Shown: positions 48,219 through 56,234 of the stretch, piece after piece
Numbering within the stretch: the stretch's first letter is position 1
Layout: each line of letters begins with the position of its first letter
Origin: Deltaproteobacteria bacterium
Lineage (GTDB): Bacteria; Myxococcota_A; UBA9160; SMWR01
NCBI GenBank assembly: GCA_019310965.1
Contig: JAFDDG010000015.1
Location: 1 to 56,666 of the forward strand
Length of the DNA stretch: 56,666 bases
Direction: 5' to 3'
The notes under the pieces: model-generated
Seen by the model: the letters and a program-made list of their open reading frames with translations, nothing else
Told to the model about the DNA's origin: nothing
The model's database searches: none
Position numbers and translations under genes: made by a program

Positions 48219-50620
48219 TGCGACTCTGCCTCGATTGGCTGGCCGAATGGGTCGATCTTCCCGACGCCGCGGAGCTGGTGCATCAGCTCGATATGTGCGG
48301 CTTCGAGGACGCGCTGGTGGAACAGACCGGCCCGGATCTCTCGGCCTTTCGCGTCGGCTGCGTGCTCGAGCGAGAGCCGCACCCCGACGCCGATCGGCTC
48401 TCCGTGTGCCGAGTCGATCTCGGCGCTGGCGAGCCCGTCGAGATCGTGTGCGGCGCGCCGAACGTGGCCGCCGGCCAGAAGGTCGTGGTGGCATCGCCCG
48501 GAACGAGGCTGCCCGACGGCACGAAGCTCAAGAAGAGCAAGATCCGCGGCGTCACTTCTCTCGGCATGATCTGCTCGGTGTCGGAGATGGGTCTCGGCGA
48601 CGAGCACGACGGCATCCTCGTGCTCGACCCCGAGGCGCCGCTCGGGGCCCCGGTCTCGGACGTGATCGCGGCGGGCCCGCGAGTGCTCGAGGTGGGCATC
48701 ACCCCGAACCGGGGCGATACCGCCTCGCTGCTCGGCGTGGCCCGCGAGGTGCGCGCGATCTTCGAATCGCCGATTCGCGCGCCGGAAACCGAGCCTCCCG
48801 AGGCCGGCGCTCCGGCCAGCACCGCTGCGGGGGTCTCGATCGAGGCACAGGACGCCTGCCACCACTATGTGGCGCGCATCGTGCGCGGTGTGCAGGTCGG
48901 GCCATCACCGGAGTGGCTGGTTGCGAGGCTCGAAGCCTCCGGCATCCGCTCCATCAACAACGTCGTGGACGTGACGAACCTGGTGCTGCTCGAATTGGGG
49001 CAACCGCTGCACGGCTTCGACCTGGCGAAGCTCGCCGGCGCCGAGATCCGCGTGCGCCGCGCGCGCGCCGGCGAGAAGCTCGACACCCTCGATGGCGAAA
49101 CACGAGAGCTTTGCAGTGAAGACCTGGTGATCGCCGACGCGGAACGCGCCATTGCGCTGGCCGGCGTGATGGGTGGTGCTGACACCGAGGTGACCGACGC
49201 CACTCGGGACGTGCTGATCGAGAGCGCCCACTTCGACCCGAAGACCGTGCGCCTTGGCGCGCGCCGCGCCGGACTCAACAGCGAGGCCAGCTACCGCTTC
49301 GAACGGGGCGTCGATCGCGAGGGCATTGCCCGCGCGGCAGACCGCTGTGCCCGATTGCTGGCGGAGCTCGCCGGCGGCACGGTGGCACCGGACCGCATCG
49401 ATGTACGGGGCAGCGAGGTCGCACATACCGACCACGTGCGCCTCGACTGCGCCCGCGCGAACTCGTTGCTGGGCCTCGAGCTAGGCAGCGACGAAATGCG
49501 CGCGCTGCTGGAGCGGGTGGGCATCGCCTGCGAGAGCCCGGAAGACGGGGTGCTGGTGGGCGCGATCCCGAGCCACCGCAACGACCTGCACATCCCGGAA
49601 GACCTGACGGAAGAGTTGGCCCGCATTCACGGCTACGACCGGATCCCCACCACGCTGCCCAGCGCGGTGCTGGCGCCGGCCCCGCTGCCGCCGGGGCTGG
49701 TGCTCACCGAGCGGGTGAAGGACGCCTTCGTGGCGGCGGGGCTCACCGAGACGGTCTCCTTCCCATTCGTGTCCGCCGCCGAGATGGAGGCGCTCTTACT
49801 CCCCGAAGGGGACGAGCGGCGCGAGACGCTCTCCCTGGTGAACCCGATCAAGGAGGAGGAGCCGCAGCTGCGCACCCACCTCCTGCCCAGCCTCTTGCGC
49901 GCGGCCCGGCTCAACCGCGCGCGCCAGGCCGAGGGCGTGCAGCTCTTCGAGGTGTCCCGCGTATTCCTGCCTCAGGGGCCTGGAGAGCTGCCGCACGAGC
50001 CGCTCCAGGCGGTAGCCCTGCTGCTCGAGGATCAGACCGCCAGGCTATGGGGAAACAGCCCCGCTCCGCTATTCTTCCAGGCCAAGGGCATCGCGGAAAG
50101 GCTTTTGAATCTGTTAGGTTATGACGCGTTGCTGCGGCGGGGGACGCAGCCTGCATATCTGCACCCCGGCGCCTCAGGGACGTTCTGGGTGGGAGAGAAG
50201 ATGGTCGGCGCCGTGGGCGAGCTCCATCCCGAGACTTGCAGTCGCTTCGAGATCGACGTGCCTGGCGTCGCGCTCGAGCTGGACCTGTCCGCGCTGCTGG
50301 CGCAGCCGGCACAGCCGCCCCAGTACCGCGAGGTTTCTCGCTTTCCGCAGGTGCGTCGCGATCTGGCCGTGCTGGTCGACCGCGAGCACGCAGCCGACGA
50401 TCTCGTCGTCGCCGTGCGCAAGGGCGCCGGCAAAGACTGTACGTCGGTCGAGATCTTCGACCGATACGAGGGGAAGGGAGTTCCGGAGGGCAAGGTCAGC
50501 CTGGCCTTCCGGCTGGTGTTCCAGCGCGCCGATCGCACGCTGGAAGACTCTGAGGTGACGCCGGCAGTGGACCGCGTGGTGCGCACGCTGTTGCATCGGT
50601 TCGGCGCAGAGCTGCGCTAG
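48218..50620 (+). CDS. pheT: phenylalanyl-tRNA synthetase beta subunit
   Basis: Editing and tRNA-binding subunit, 800 residues. It has an N-terminal OB-fold EMAP-like domain (about 40-150), the B3/B4 editing domain (about 210-370), a B5 domain and a catalytic-like core. A C-terminal ferredoxin-fold anticodon-binding domain (about 705-800) contains SRFPQVRRDLAV. Full length, overlapping pheS by one base. No phenylalanine-dependent leader peptide or T-box was seen upstream of pheS. Confidence 0.95.
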   Translation: MRLCLDWLAEWVDLPDAAELVHQLDMCGFEDALVEQTGPDLSAFRVGCVLEREPHPDADRLSVCRVDLGAGEPVEIVCGAPNVAAGQKVVVASPGTRLPDGTKLKKSKIRGVTSLGMICSVSEMGLGDEHDGILVLDPEAPLGAPVSDVIAAGPRVLEVGITPNRGDTASLLGVAREVRAIFESPIRAPETEPPEAGAPASTAAGVSIEAQDACHHYVARIVRGVQVGPSPEWLVARLEASGIRSINNVVDVTNLVLLELGQPLHGFDLAKLAGAEIRVRRARAGEKLDTLDGETRELCSEDLVIADAERAIALAGVMGGADTEVTDATRDVLIESAHFDPKTVRLGARRAGLNSEASYRFERGVDREGIARAADRCARLLAELAGGTVAPDRIDVRGSEVAHTDHVRLDCARANSLLGLELGSDEMRALLERVGIACESPEDGVLVGAIPSHRNDLHIPEDLTEELARIHGYDRIPTTLPSAVLAPAPLPPGLVLTERVKDAFVAAGLTETVSFPFVSAAEMEALLLPEGDERRETLSLVNPIKEEEPQLRTHLLPSLLRAARLNRARQAEGVQLFEVSRVFLPQGPGELPHEPLQAVALLLEDQTARLWGNSPAPLFFQAKGIAERLLNLLGYDALLRRGTQPAYLHPGASGTFWVGEKMVGAVGELHPETCSRFEIDVPGVALELDLSALLAQPAQPPQYREVSRFPQVRRDLAVLVDREHAADDLVVAVRKGAGKDCTSVEIFDRYEGKGVPEGKVSLAFRLVFQRADRTLEDSEVTPAVDRVVRTLLHRFGAELR

Positions 50621-50652
50621 GCGCGCCCGCCTACGCGAGGGAGAACGCGAGG

Positions 50653-50967
50653 ATGACGAAGGCCGAAATCGTCGAGCAGATCTACGAGCAGGTGGGGTTC
50701 TCGAAGAAGGAATCCGCAGAGCTCGTGGAGAAGGTCTTCCAGACCATCAAGGAGACGCTGGCTCAAGGAGAAAAGGTGAAAGTTTCCGGCTTCGGCAATT
50801 TCGTCGTCCGGCCGAAGAACGCGCGCAAGGGGCGCAACCCCCAGACCGGCCAGGAGATCCTGCTGGACGCGCGCCGGGTGCTGACCTTCAAGCCGAGCCT
50901 GGTGCTCAAGAACGTGCTCAACGACGAACCCGTCTCCGCGGCCGAGCTGCTGAACGAGGACGACTGA
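50653..50967 (+). CDS. ihfA: integration host factor alpha subunit
   Basis: 104-residue DNA-bending protein of the HU/IHF family. KAEIVEQIYEQVGFSKKES, GFGNFVVRPKNARKGRNP and ARRVLTFKPS are typical; the RNP arm that inserts its proline into the minor groove is intact. The pheT-ihfA order supports the alpha subunit rather than HU. It shares one base with the following merR gene. The extra acidic tail (SAAELLNEDD) is slightly longer than in E. coli. Confidence 0.9.
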   Translation: MTKAEIVEQIYEQVGFSKKESAELVEKVFQTIKETLAQGEKVKVSGFGNFVVRPKNARKGRNPQTGQEILLDARRVLTFKPSLVLKNVLNDEPVSAAELLNEDD

Positions 50968-51329
50968 TGGCGCCCGGCGGCAACGACCCCGCATCGGACA
51001 AGCGCTATTTCCGCATCGGCGAGGTCGCCAAGATCACCGGCGTGAAGCCGTACGTGTTGCGCTACTGGGAATCCGAGTTCCGCTGGATGGCGCCGCAGAA
51101 ATCCAAATCGAAGCAGCGACTCTACCGACGCCGCGACATCGACATGATCCTGCTGATCAAGAAGCTGCTCTACGAACAGCGCTACACCATTGCCGGCGCG
51201 CGCAAGAAGCTGCGCGAGCTCGGTAGCGGCCGCGCACTGGAAGAGGGGTCGCTCTCGGTCGAGACCGATCACCAGGCACGCTTCCGCAAGATCCGGAAAG
51301 AGCTGGAGCAGATCCGGGCAATGCTCTAG
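50967..51329 (+). CDS. MerR-family regulator downstream of ihfA
   Basis: 120 residues. A MerR winged helix is seen at about 13-80 (FRIGEVAKITGVKPYVLRYWES, RLYRRRDIDMILLIKKLLY), then a coiled coil. It belongs to the widespread MerR type encoded after pheT-ihfA in proteobacteria, whose targets are mostly unknown. No metal-binding cysteines are present. It is co-transcribed with ihfA (TGATG junction). Confidence 0.88.
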   Translation: MAPGGNDPASDKRYFRIGEVAKITGVKPYVLRYWESEFRWMAPQKSKSKQRLYRRRDIDMILLIKKLLYEQRYTIAGARKKLRELGSGRALEEGSLSVETDHQARFRKIRKELEQIRAML

Positions 51330-51356
51330 GCCGGAGCCGTCGTCTGCACGGCAGCG

Positions 51357-51378
51357 GCCCGATTTCGCCGGGCGTTTT
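51357..51378 (+). terminator. weak intrinsic terminator after ihfA-merR
   Basis: GCCCG (51357-51361) and CGGGC (51369-51373) form a 5-bp stem with a seven-base loop, followed by GTTTT (51374-51378). It lies in the 52-base gap between two convergent genes. The stem is short, so efficiency is uncertain. Confidence 0.4.
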
Positions 51379-51381
51379 CGC

Positions 51382-51933
51382 TCAGAAGGGCAGTGGGGCC
51401 GCCGCCAGCCCCCAGAGCAGAAGCCACAGCAGCAGCGCCGCGCTGCCGAAGCTGCCGACAGCGCGCAGTGTCGTAAAGTCGAGTGCCTGGCGAATGGCAA
51501 CGACCGCCGCCAGCAGGATCCAGAGGCGCACGATCCACACGATGCTGATGCCGAGCGCCAGCGGCGGTGTGGCCGCAAAGCCGAGCAGCAGCCCCGGCGT
51601 GAAGGCGAAGCCAGTGGTGCGCATCACCTCCGCAAAATCCGTCTCGGTTTCGGACACGCGGAAAAAAGTGGCACCGGCCATATACGAGAACATCGAGCCA
51701 CCAAGCCAGATCACCAGCGGCAGCAGCGCCGAGAGAATCGTCTGGAAGACCAGACGTCCGCCGTCCGGCTCGAGCCGGCCGAGCGCAACGACCGTGCCCA
51801 GGGCATTCGAAAGCGATGCCGCGGCGACGATGGCGCCGGCCTGCGCGATCGACGTTCGATCGGCCTCTACCTCCTCGTAGGTATCGGCGTGGAGAGCCGC
51901 GGCGCCGCGCATGCGGCGGAACAGATCACTCAC
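51382..51933 (-). CDS. Yip1-family integral membrane protein
   Basis: 183 residues with five hydrophobic segments and a conserved-looking cytoplasmic N-terminus, matching the bacterial YIP1-domain (Pfam Yip1) pattern (LPLVIWLGGSMFSYMAG, GFAFTPGLLLG). Function is unknown in bacteria; in eukaryotes the fold interacts with Rab GTPases. Its start overlaps the stop of the next gene by four bases, so it is last in a three-gene minus-strand operon. Confidence 0.75.
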   Translation of the reverse strand: MSDLFRRMRGAAALHADTYEEVEADRTSIAQAGAIVAAASLSNALGTVVALGRLEPDGGRLVFQTILSALLPLVIWLGGSMFSYMAGATFFRVSETETDFAEVMRTTGFAFTPGLLLGFAATPPLALGISIVWIVRLWILLAAVVAIRQALDFTTLRAVGSFGSAALLLWLLLWGLAAAPLPF

Positions 51934-52553
51934 GAGTCGTCACTCCCGAACCATCGCTCGAGGACGCGTTCGAGCCCACCGCGGTAGCCGACCCTTCCGG
52001 CCGTTTGTTCGAGGCTCTGCAACATCGCATCGGTCGAGCTGCAGGCGATGGCTTCGCCTCCAGCATCGCGGCAGACCAGCTCGACTGGCGGCGCCCGCCG
52101 CTGCAGATCGAGGGCCGCAGCGCGCACGGCCTTGCGCCACGGCTCGGCGCCCGGATCGGCACCGTACACACGGCCCAGCAGCTCGTTCCAGCGCTCCAGC
52201 CGTGCGGCGATGGCCGGATCCGCGTTCGGCGTGCGCGCGGCCTCCCGCGAGAGCTGGTAGTAGCCGTAGGCCAGCGAGGAGAGCGCCAGGTACCCCTCGG
52301 CCGCACCGGCGCCACTGGCCACATCCGCTTCGACCCGCGCCAGACGCGCCTCGTCGGTGCGGCCGGCATCGACCGCCTGGAAGAAATCGCTGTATTCGGC
52401 CTTCGCCGGTTCGAGGCAGCCGGGCGTCTCGCCAGGTTCCGGGATCGGGCAGTAGGTGCCGGCAGCCGCCGGCCCCGCACCCCCCGCCCCCGGCGCCAGC
52501 AACCCCACGACGCACAGCAATACACCGCACTCCCGAAACCGGCGCGCGATCAT
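51930..52553 (-). CDS. exported protein of unknown function
   Basis: 207 residues. An N-terminal hydrophobic signal (VLLCVVGLLAPGAGGAG) is followed by a Cys-containing mature start (TYCPIPEPGETPGCLEP), then a helical region with TPR-like spacing (YLALSSLAYGYYQLSREA). Two further cysteines (LVCRDAGGEAIACSS) could form disulfides with the first pair. No family is recognised. It is the middle gene of the minus-strand operon, with four-base overlaps on both sides. Confidence 0.65.
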   Translation of the reverse strand: MIARRFRECGVLLCVVGLLAPGAGGAGPAAAGTYCPIPEPGETPGCLEPAKAEYSDFFQAVDAGRTDEARLARVEADVASGAGAAEGYLALSSLAYGYYQLSREAARTPNADPAIAARLERWNELLGRVYGADPGAEPWRKAVRAAALDLQRRAPPVELVCRDAGGEAIACSSTDAMLQSLEQTAGRVGYRGGLERVLERWFGSDDS

Positions 52554-53029
52554 GCGTCAGCGGCGACGGCCGGCACCTCGAGCACGGCCCCGCTCACGAG
52601 CCCCAACCAGAACGGGCCTTCGCGCACGAAGCGCCTGGCATTGGCGAGGCCCGCGGCGTGAACCGCGACCTCGACGCGCACGATCTGAATGCGATCGTCC
52701 ATTTCACCGAGGCCCCGCACGTTCGGAATCGGCTCGGAATCCTTGCGTACGTAGCAGGATTCGACGGCAGCGGCGCACAGCGGAGGCTCCGTCGGGTCGT
52801 TGAGTTCGGCGTGAGCGACATTCGCGTCGGCCGCGGGCGCGAGGACGAAGTGTGTGTCCGAGCTGCGACGCAACCCCACACGGCGGGCCAGCTGCAGGCG
52901 AAATTCGCGGCCGGCGGCACCGCGCAACCCGAAGAAGATCGGGTCATCTGTGGCGGCCATGCGATCGTCGCCCACCTGGATGCGGACCTCGATGCGCTCG
53001 ATCGGGTGTCGGATCGCGGCGGCGCTCAC
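52550..53029 (-). CDS. hypothetical protein, possible PLAT/LH2-like beta domain
   Basis: About 159 residues from the GTG at 53029. The start is inferred because the sequence becomes protein-like there (IERIEVRIQVGDDRMAATDD); an ATG further right would overlap the divergent gene. IQVGDD...TDDPIFFGLRG recalls PLAT/LH2 domains, beta sandwiches that bind lipids or proteins, but the match is partial. No signal peptide is seen. First gene of the minus-strand operon; the divergent partner starts 79 bases away. Confidence 0.5.
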   Translation of the reverse strand: MSAAAIRHPIERIEVRIQVGDDRMAATDDPIFFGLRGAAGREFRLQLARRVGLRRSSDTHFVLAPAADANVAHAELNDPTEPPLCAAAVESCYVRKDSEPIPNVRGLGEMDDRIQIVRVEVAVHAAGLANARRFVREGPFWLGLVSGAVLEVPAVAADA

Positions 53030-53095
53030 GGCGGACCAGCGTAGCGCCCCAGACCCGGGCCTGCCGCGCAGCCCGCTCTTCTGGCCTTCCTGCCT

Positions 53096-53101
53096 TACAC
53101 T
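53096..53101 (+). promoter_or_regulatory. possible -10 element just before a start codon
   Basis: TACACT ends eight bases before the ATG at 53109. If it is the -10 box, transcription would begin at or next to the start codon, giving a leaderless message. No matching -35 box and no ribosome binding site are seen. Confidence 0.25.
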
Positions 53102-53108
53102 GCGGCCC

Positions 53109-53885
53109 ATGCTCGCTCCGCTTCGCCGGCCCTGCTGCCTGAGCCTCGCGTTCATGGCGGCCTGCTGCTTCTCCGCGCCCTTCGCGAGGGCGCTCGACGA
53201 CGAGTGCGCCGCCTGGCCCGGGGAGCCGTCGCCGCTGCCTCGGGTCGACGATCGCGAACCCCGCACCGCACGCTGGGCCGAGTTGCGCGCCGAAGAGCTG
53301 ACCGTGCGCGCGCAGCTCGCAGAGCCGCGCGATCCGATGGAGAGCCTGCGACTCTGGCGGCGCGTGCTGTGCCTGGATCCGAAATCGTCACCGGCCTGGA
53401 ACGGCGTCGGACGCACCCGTCCCGTGCGCATCCATCAGCTGGAGATGCGTTGGGGGAGGCGCCAGCAAGCCAGCCTGCGCGACCCGTGGGGCCAGCTGGC
53501 ACTGGCGATCAACGTGCCCGCGCCCGTGCCGCAGCTCAGCCGCGCGACCCGGGAGCAGCTGGCCCGCGCCGAAGAACAGATCGACGCCAGCGAGGCCAGC
53601 CTCGGGGAGGCGCGCTTCCAGGAGACTCTCGATCTCGTGCGTGCTGCCGGAGACACGCTGAGCCAGGTGAGCGCAGGGGTCGCCGCAGCAACACCCCTGC
53701 GCGCCCGAGCCGCAATCATCGGCGGAACTGCCCACATCGCGCTCGGCGACGACGCTGCGGCACGCGAGAGCTTCACGCGTGCGCTTGTCGCCAACCCGCG
53801 TCTGACGCTCGACCCGGCGAAGACGTCACCCAAGGTGATCGAAGCTTTCGAGGCGGCACGAACGGGCAGGGGAGGTGCGCGATGA
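53109..53885 (+). CDS. secreted TPR-like protein
   Basis: 258 residues. A signal peptide (about 1-29, LSLAFMAACCFSAPFARA) is followed by an acidic, Arg-rich region and two helical hairpins of tetratricopeptide type (AAIIGGTAHIALGDDAAARE, FTRALVANPRLTLDP). The end TSPKVIEAFEAAR is common in periplasmic TPR proteins of deltaproteobacteria. No enzyme signature. It overlaps the next gene by four bases, so the two products probably act together at the envelope. Confidence 0.65.
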   Translation: MLAPLRRPCCLSLAFMAACCFSAPFARALDDECAAWPGEPSPLPRVDDREPRTARWAELRAEELTVRAQLAEPRDPMESLRLWRRVLCLDPKSSPAWNGVGRTRPVRIHQLEMRWGRRQQASLRDPWGQLALAINVPAPVPQLSRATREQLARAEEQIDASEASLGEARFQETLDLVRAAGDTLSQVSAGVAAATPLRARAAIIGGTAHIALGDDAAARESFTRALVANPRLTLDPAKTSPKVIEAFEAARTGRGGAR

Positions 53886-54943
53886 GAGCGCGTTCGCTTG
53901 GGCTCGGCCTGGCGCTGCTGCTCGGCTGCGCAGTCCCGGATGGCTTTCTGCGATCGACGGCTCCGGAGCCCGCCGAGAGCGTGCCCGAACCGCTTCTCCC
54001 GGCAGAGGTCTCCGTCGAGGTGTGGAGCGGCTTCACGCAACGTCCCGGCGCCGCCGGCTCGGGGACGCCGGAGCACGTCGAGATCGTCCTCGATTTGACG
54101 ACCTCCATGCAGGCCTCGCCACCCGGCCGACCGGCGCGCTTCATGGGCGCCCGCGAAGCCGCCAGTCGCCTGCTGGCGGCGTTGCCGCCAGACACGCCGG
54201 TGGGCGTGCGAGCGCTCGGCCTCTCCGCCGGCGCGAACTGCAGCGACACCACCCACGTCGCACAGGGCACACCCGGCGCCCTCGGCCACAACCTGCGCAA
54301 TCACCTGCGCGCCCTGCGACCGCGCTCGGAAGGCTCATTGGCCGGCGCGTTGCAGACCGTCTTCGAGCGGCCGAGCGGTCCGCTCGACCGAACGCGGGTC
54401 GTCGTGTTCTCGGATCTCGGCGCCGAGTGCGGAGGAGACCTGTGCGCTGCGGGCAGCGCCCTGGCGGCCGCCGGTGCGCGGCTCGAGTTCGTCCTACTCG
54501 CCGACGCCGCGGTGCCCGAGTGCTTCGCGAGTTTCGCACCCGAGACACCGCCCCGCATCGCCAACGCACGCCCCGCACCGGTGAGCCCGAACTTTCGCAT
54601 CGAGAGCCACGACATCCACTCCAGTAGCCGCGGCCCGGTGATCGCCCGCGGCCGCACCGACGGCGATCGCGTCCGCCTGGCTCCCTCGCACGTGCTGATC
54701 GTCGTGGAGATGAACCCGCCAGCTCTGGTCGGCCCCATCGCTCTCGAACCGAACAGCCACACCCGCGTGCGCATTCTCGACTTCCCGACCCTCGACCCGC
54801 CGGTGCGCGAGTGGGGCTGGACCACCGAGCCCGCCTCGGGCCCGATCGCAGAAGAGTTGCTCCCCAGCGACTCGACGCCCGCCCCGACACCGGCTGCGAC
54901 CGAGCCCGCTTGGGCTGTGATGCCGCCCGGCGGGCGCGGCTGA
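53882..54943 (+). CDS. VWA-domain lipoprotein
   Basis: 353 residues. A lipoprotein signal ends LLGC with acyl-cysteine at about residue 16. A von Willebrand factor A domain (about 55-215) begins with VEIVLDLTTSM, close to the MIDAS consensus DxSxS but with Thr replacing the first Ser, and continues with VVVFSDLGAECGG. The C-terminal 130 residues are beta-rich and end in a Pro/Ala-rich tail. Likely anchored in the periplasm or outer membrane with its neighbour. Function unknown. Confidence 0.7.
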   Translation: MRARSLGLGLALLLGCAVPDGFLRSTAPEPAESVPEPLLPAEVSVEVWSGFTQRPGAAGSGTPEHVEIVLDLTTSMQASPPGRPARFMGAREAASRLLAALPPDTPVGVRALGLSAGANCSDTTHVAQGTPGALGHNLRNHLRALRPRSEGSLAGALQTVFERPSGPLDRTRVVVFSDLGAECGGDLCAAGSALAAAGARLEFVLLADAAVPECFASFAPETPPRIANARPAPVSPNFRIESHDIHSSSRGPVIARGRTDGDRVRLAPSHVLIVVEMNPPALVGPIALEPNSHTRVRILDFPTLDPPVREWGWTTEPASGPIAEELLPSDSTPAPTPAATEPAWAVMPPGGRG

Positions 54944-55202
54944 CTGCGCGCGCCGCGGAGCGCAAGAAGCGCTCGACCTGCAGACGTGGAGCGCTCGCTA
55001 CTCGAGGGTGTCATCCACCTCAGCGCTCGGAACGCCAACGTCAGCACTGCAGGCCCAGCCATCTCCGAGGAAGAGACCTCCATCACTGATACTATCGACA
55101 GATTGAACTCTTGGTCTCGGCTGAGACCGCTCGCGCACTGGGCCGAGCATCATGGTCGAGCACTTCTCGCGCATCGGTCGTGAGTTCAAAGGGAGGGAAG
55201 AG
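54944..55202. other. 259-base intergenic region
   Basis: Between the VWA lipoprotein and the nitronate monooxygenase gene. It contains a perfect inverted repeat (55113-55128) and several weak start codons in frame with the downstream gene, but no protein-like sequence. No repeat or RNA gene was recognised. Confidence 0.5.
55113..55128. promoter_or_regulatory. inverted repeat upstream of the nitronate monooxygenase gene
   Basis: GGTCTC (55113-55118) and GAGACC (55123-55128) are perfect 6-bp arms around GGCT. It lies 75 bases before the ATG. It could be a repressor operator (TetR-like size) or an mRNA hairpin; no T run follows. Confidence 0.35.
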
Positions 55203-56159
55203 ATGGGCGTTCGGACTCCGGTCTGCGAGCTGTTCGGAATCGAGGTTCCGATCTTTTTGGCCGGCATGGGCGGCGTTGCGATGGCGGAAGTCTGCGCCGC
55301 AGTGTCCGAAGCCGGAGGCTTCGGCGTGTTGGGGGCTGCGGGGCTGGCGCCCGAGGATCTGCGTTCCGAAATGCGGGCGGTGCGCGAACGAACCGACCGA
55401 CCGTTCGGCGTGGATCTGCTGGCAGCGCTGCCGGACGAAGTGCGCGCCGCCGTCCCGATCATCGAAACAGAGGGAGCTGCGGCATTGATCACCGGCCTGG
55501 GCGTGGCGGAGCCAATGATCGGGCGCTGTCACGACGCCGGCCTCAAGGTGATGGCGATCGGGGGCAAGGTCAGTCACGCACTCGCCGCGCAGGCCGCGGG
55601 TTGCGACGCTGTCGTCGCCCAGGGGACCGAAGCCGGAGGGCACACGGGACTCGTAGCCGGCATGGCGGTGATTCCACAGACGGTCGATGCCGTCGACATC
55701 CCCGTGCTGGCGGCGGGCTCGATCGTCGACGGTCGGGGCTTTGCAGCGGCACTGTGCCTGGGCGCTCAAGGCATCTGGGTTGGCACGCGCTTCATCGCCT
55801 CACACGAGGCGCGCGCAGCAAGCCTTTTCAAGGGGCGAATCGTCGATGCGGACAGTGCCGACACGACCATCACGCGCTGCTACTCGGGCAAGCCCATGCG
55901 CGTCATTCGCAACGCCTATGTCGAAGATTGGGGCCGCCGACCGGACGAACTCATGCCCTTTCCCGATCAGCTGGTGCACAGCGTGCGCGAGGGTTTGCTG
56001 GGGTTCAGTGACGACGACGAGGTGAAGCCCGAGCGAACAGCGATGCCGGCGGGGCAGGGGGTCGGTGGCATCGACGACATCCTGCCGGTGGCCGAGATCG
56101 TGAAGAATTTCATCACCGAAGCCAGGCAGACACTCGACTCGGTCAACGCCTGGTTCTGA
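55203..56159 (+). CDS. nitronate monooxygenase / 2-nitropropane dioxygenase family flavoprotein
   Basis: FMN-dependent TIM-barrel enzyme of the NMO/FabK family, 318 residues. PIFLAGMGGVAMAEVCAAVS is the usual opening. GTEAGGHTG is the FMN-phosphate and active-site loop, and PVLAAGSIVDGRG and GTRFIASHEA follow. Members oxidise alkyl nitronates, but many act on other substrates, so specificity is open. ATG 55203 is chosen for the strong GGAGGG at 55192-55197; the frame is open 51 bases further upstream. The next gene is another flavin-type oxidoreductase. Confidence 0.88.
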   Translation: MGVRTPVCELFGIEVPIFLAGMGGVAMAEVCAAVSEAGGFGVLGAAGLAPEDLRSEMRAVRERTDRPFGVDLLAALPDEVRAAVPIIETEGAAALITGLGVAEPMIGRCHDAGLKVMAIGGKVSHALAAQAAGCDAVVAQGTEAGGHTGLVAGMAVIPQTVDAVDIPVLAAGSIVDGRGFAAALCLGAQGIWVGTRFIASHEARAASLFKGRIVDADSADTTITRCYSGKPMRVIRNAYVEDWGRRPDELMPFPDQLVHSVREGLLGFSDDDEVKPERTAMPAGQGVGGIDDILPVAEIVKNFITEARQTLDSVNAWF

Positions 56160-56234
56160 TTCACCCTCCATTTTTGAGCCCGCTTCGGCCGGTCGCCTGC
56201 ACCGCACTCGGCCGGCCTCGACCCGGGAGACTGC

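Noticed and set aside
56170-56220. CGGCCG-containing direct and inverted repeats between the last two genes
   Set aside because: Six-base palindromic GC words are frequent at this composition, and no T run or further structure supports a terminator.
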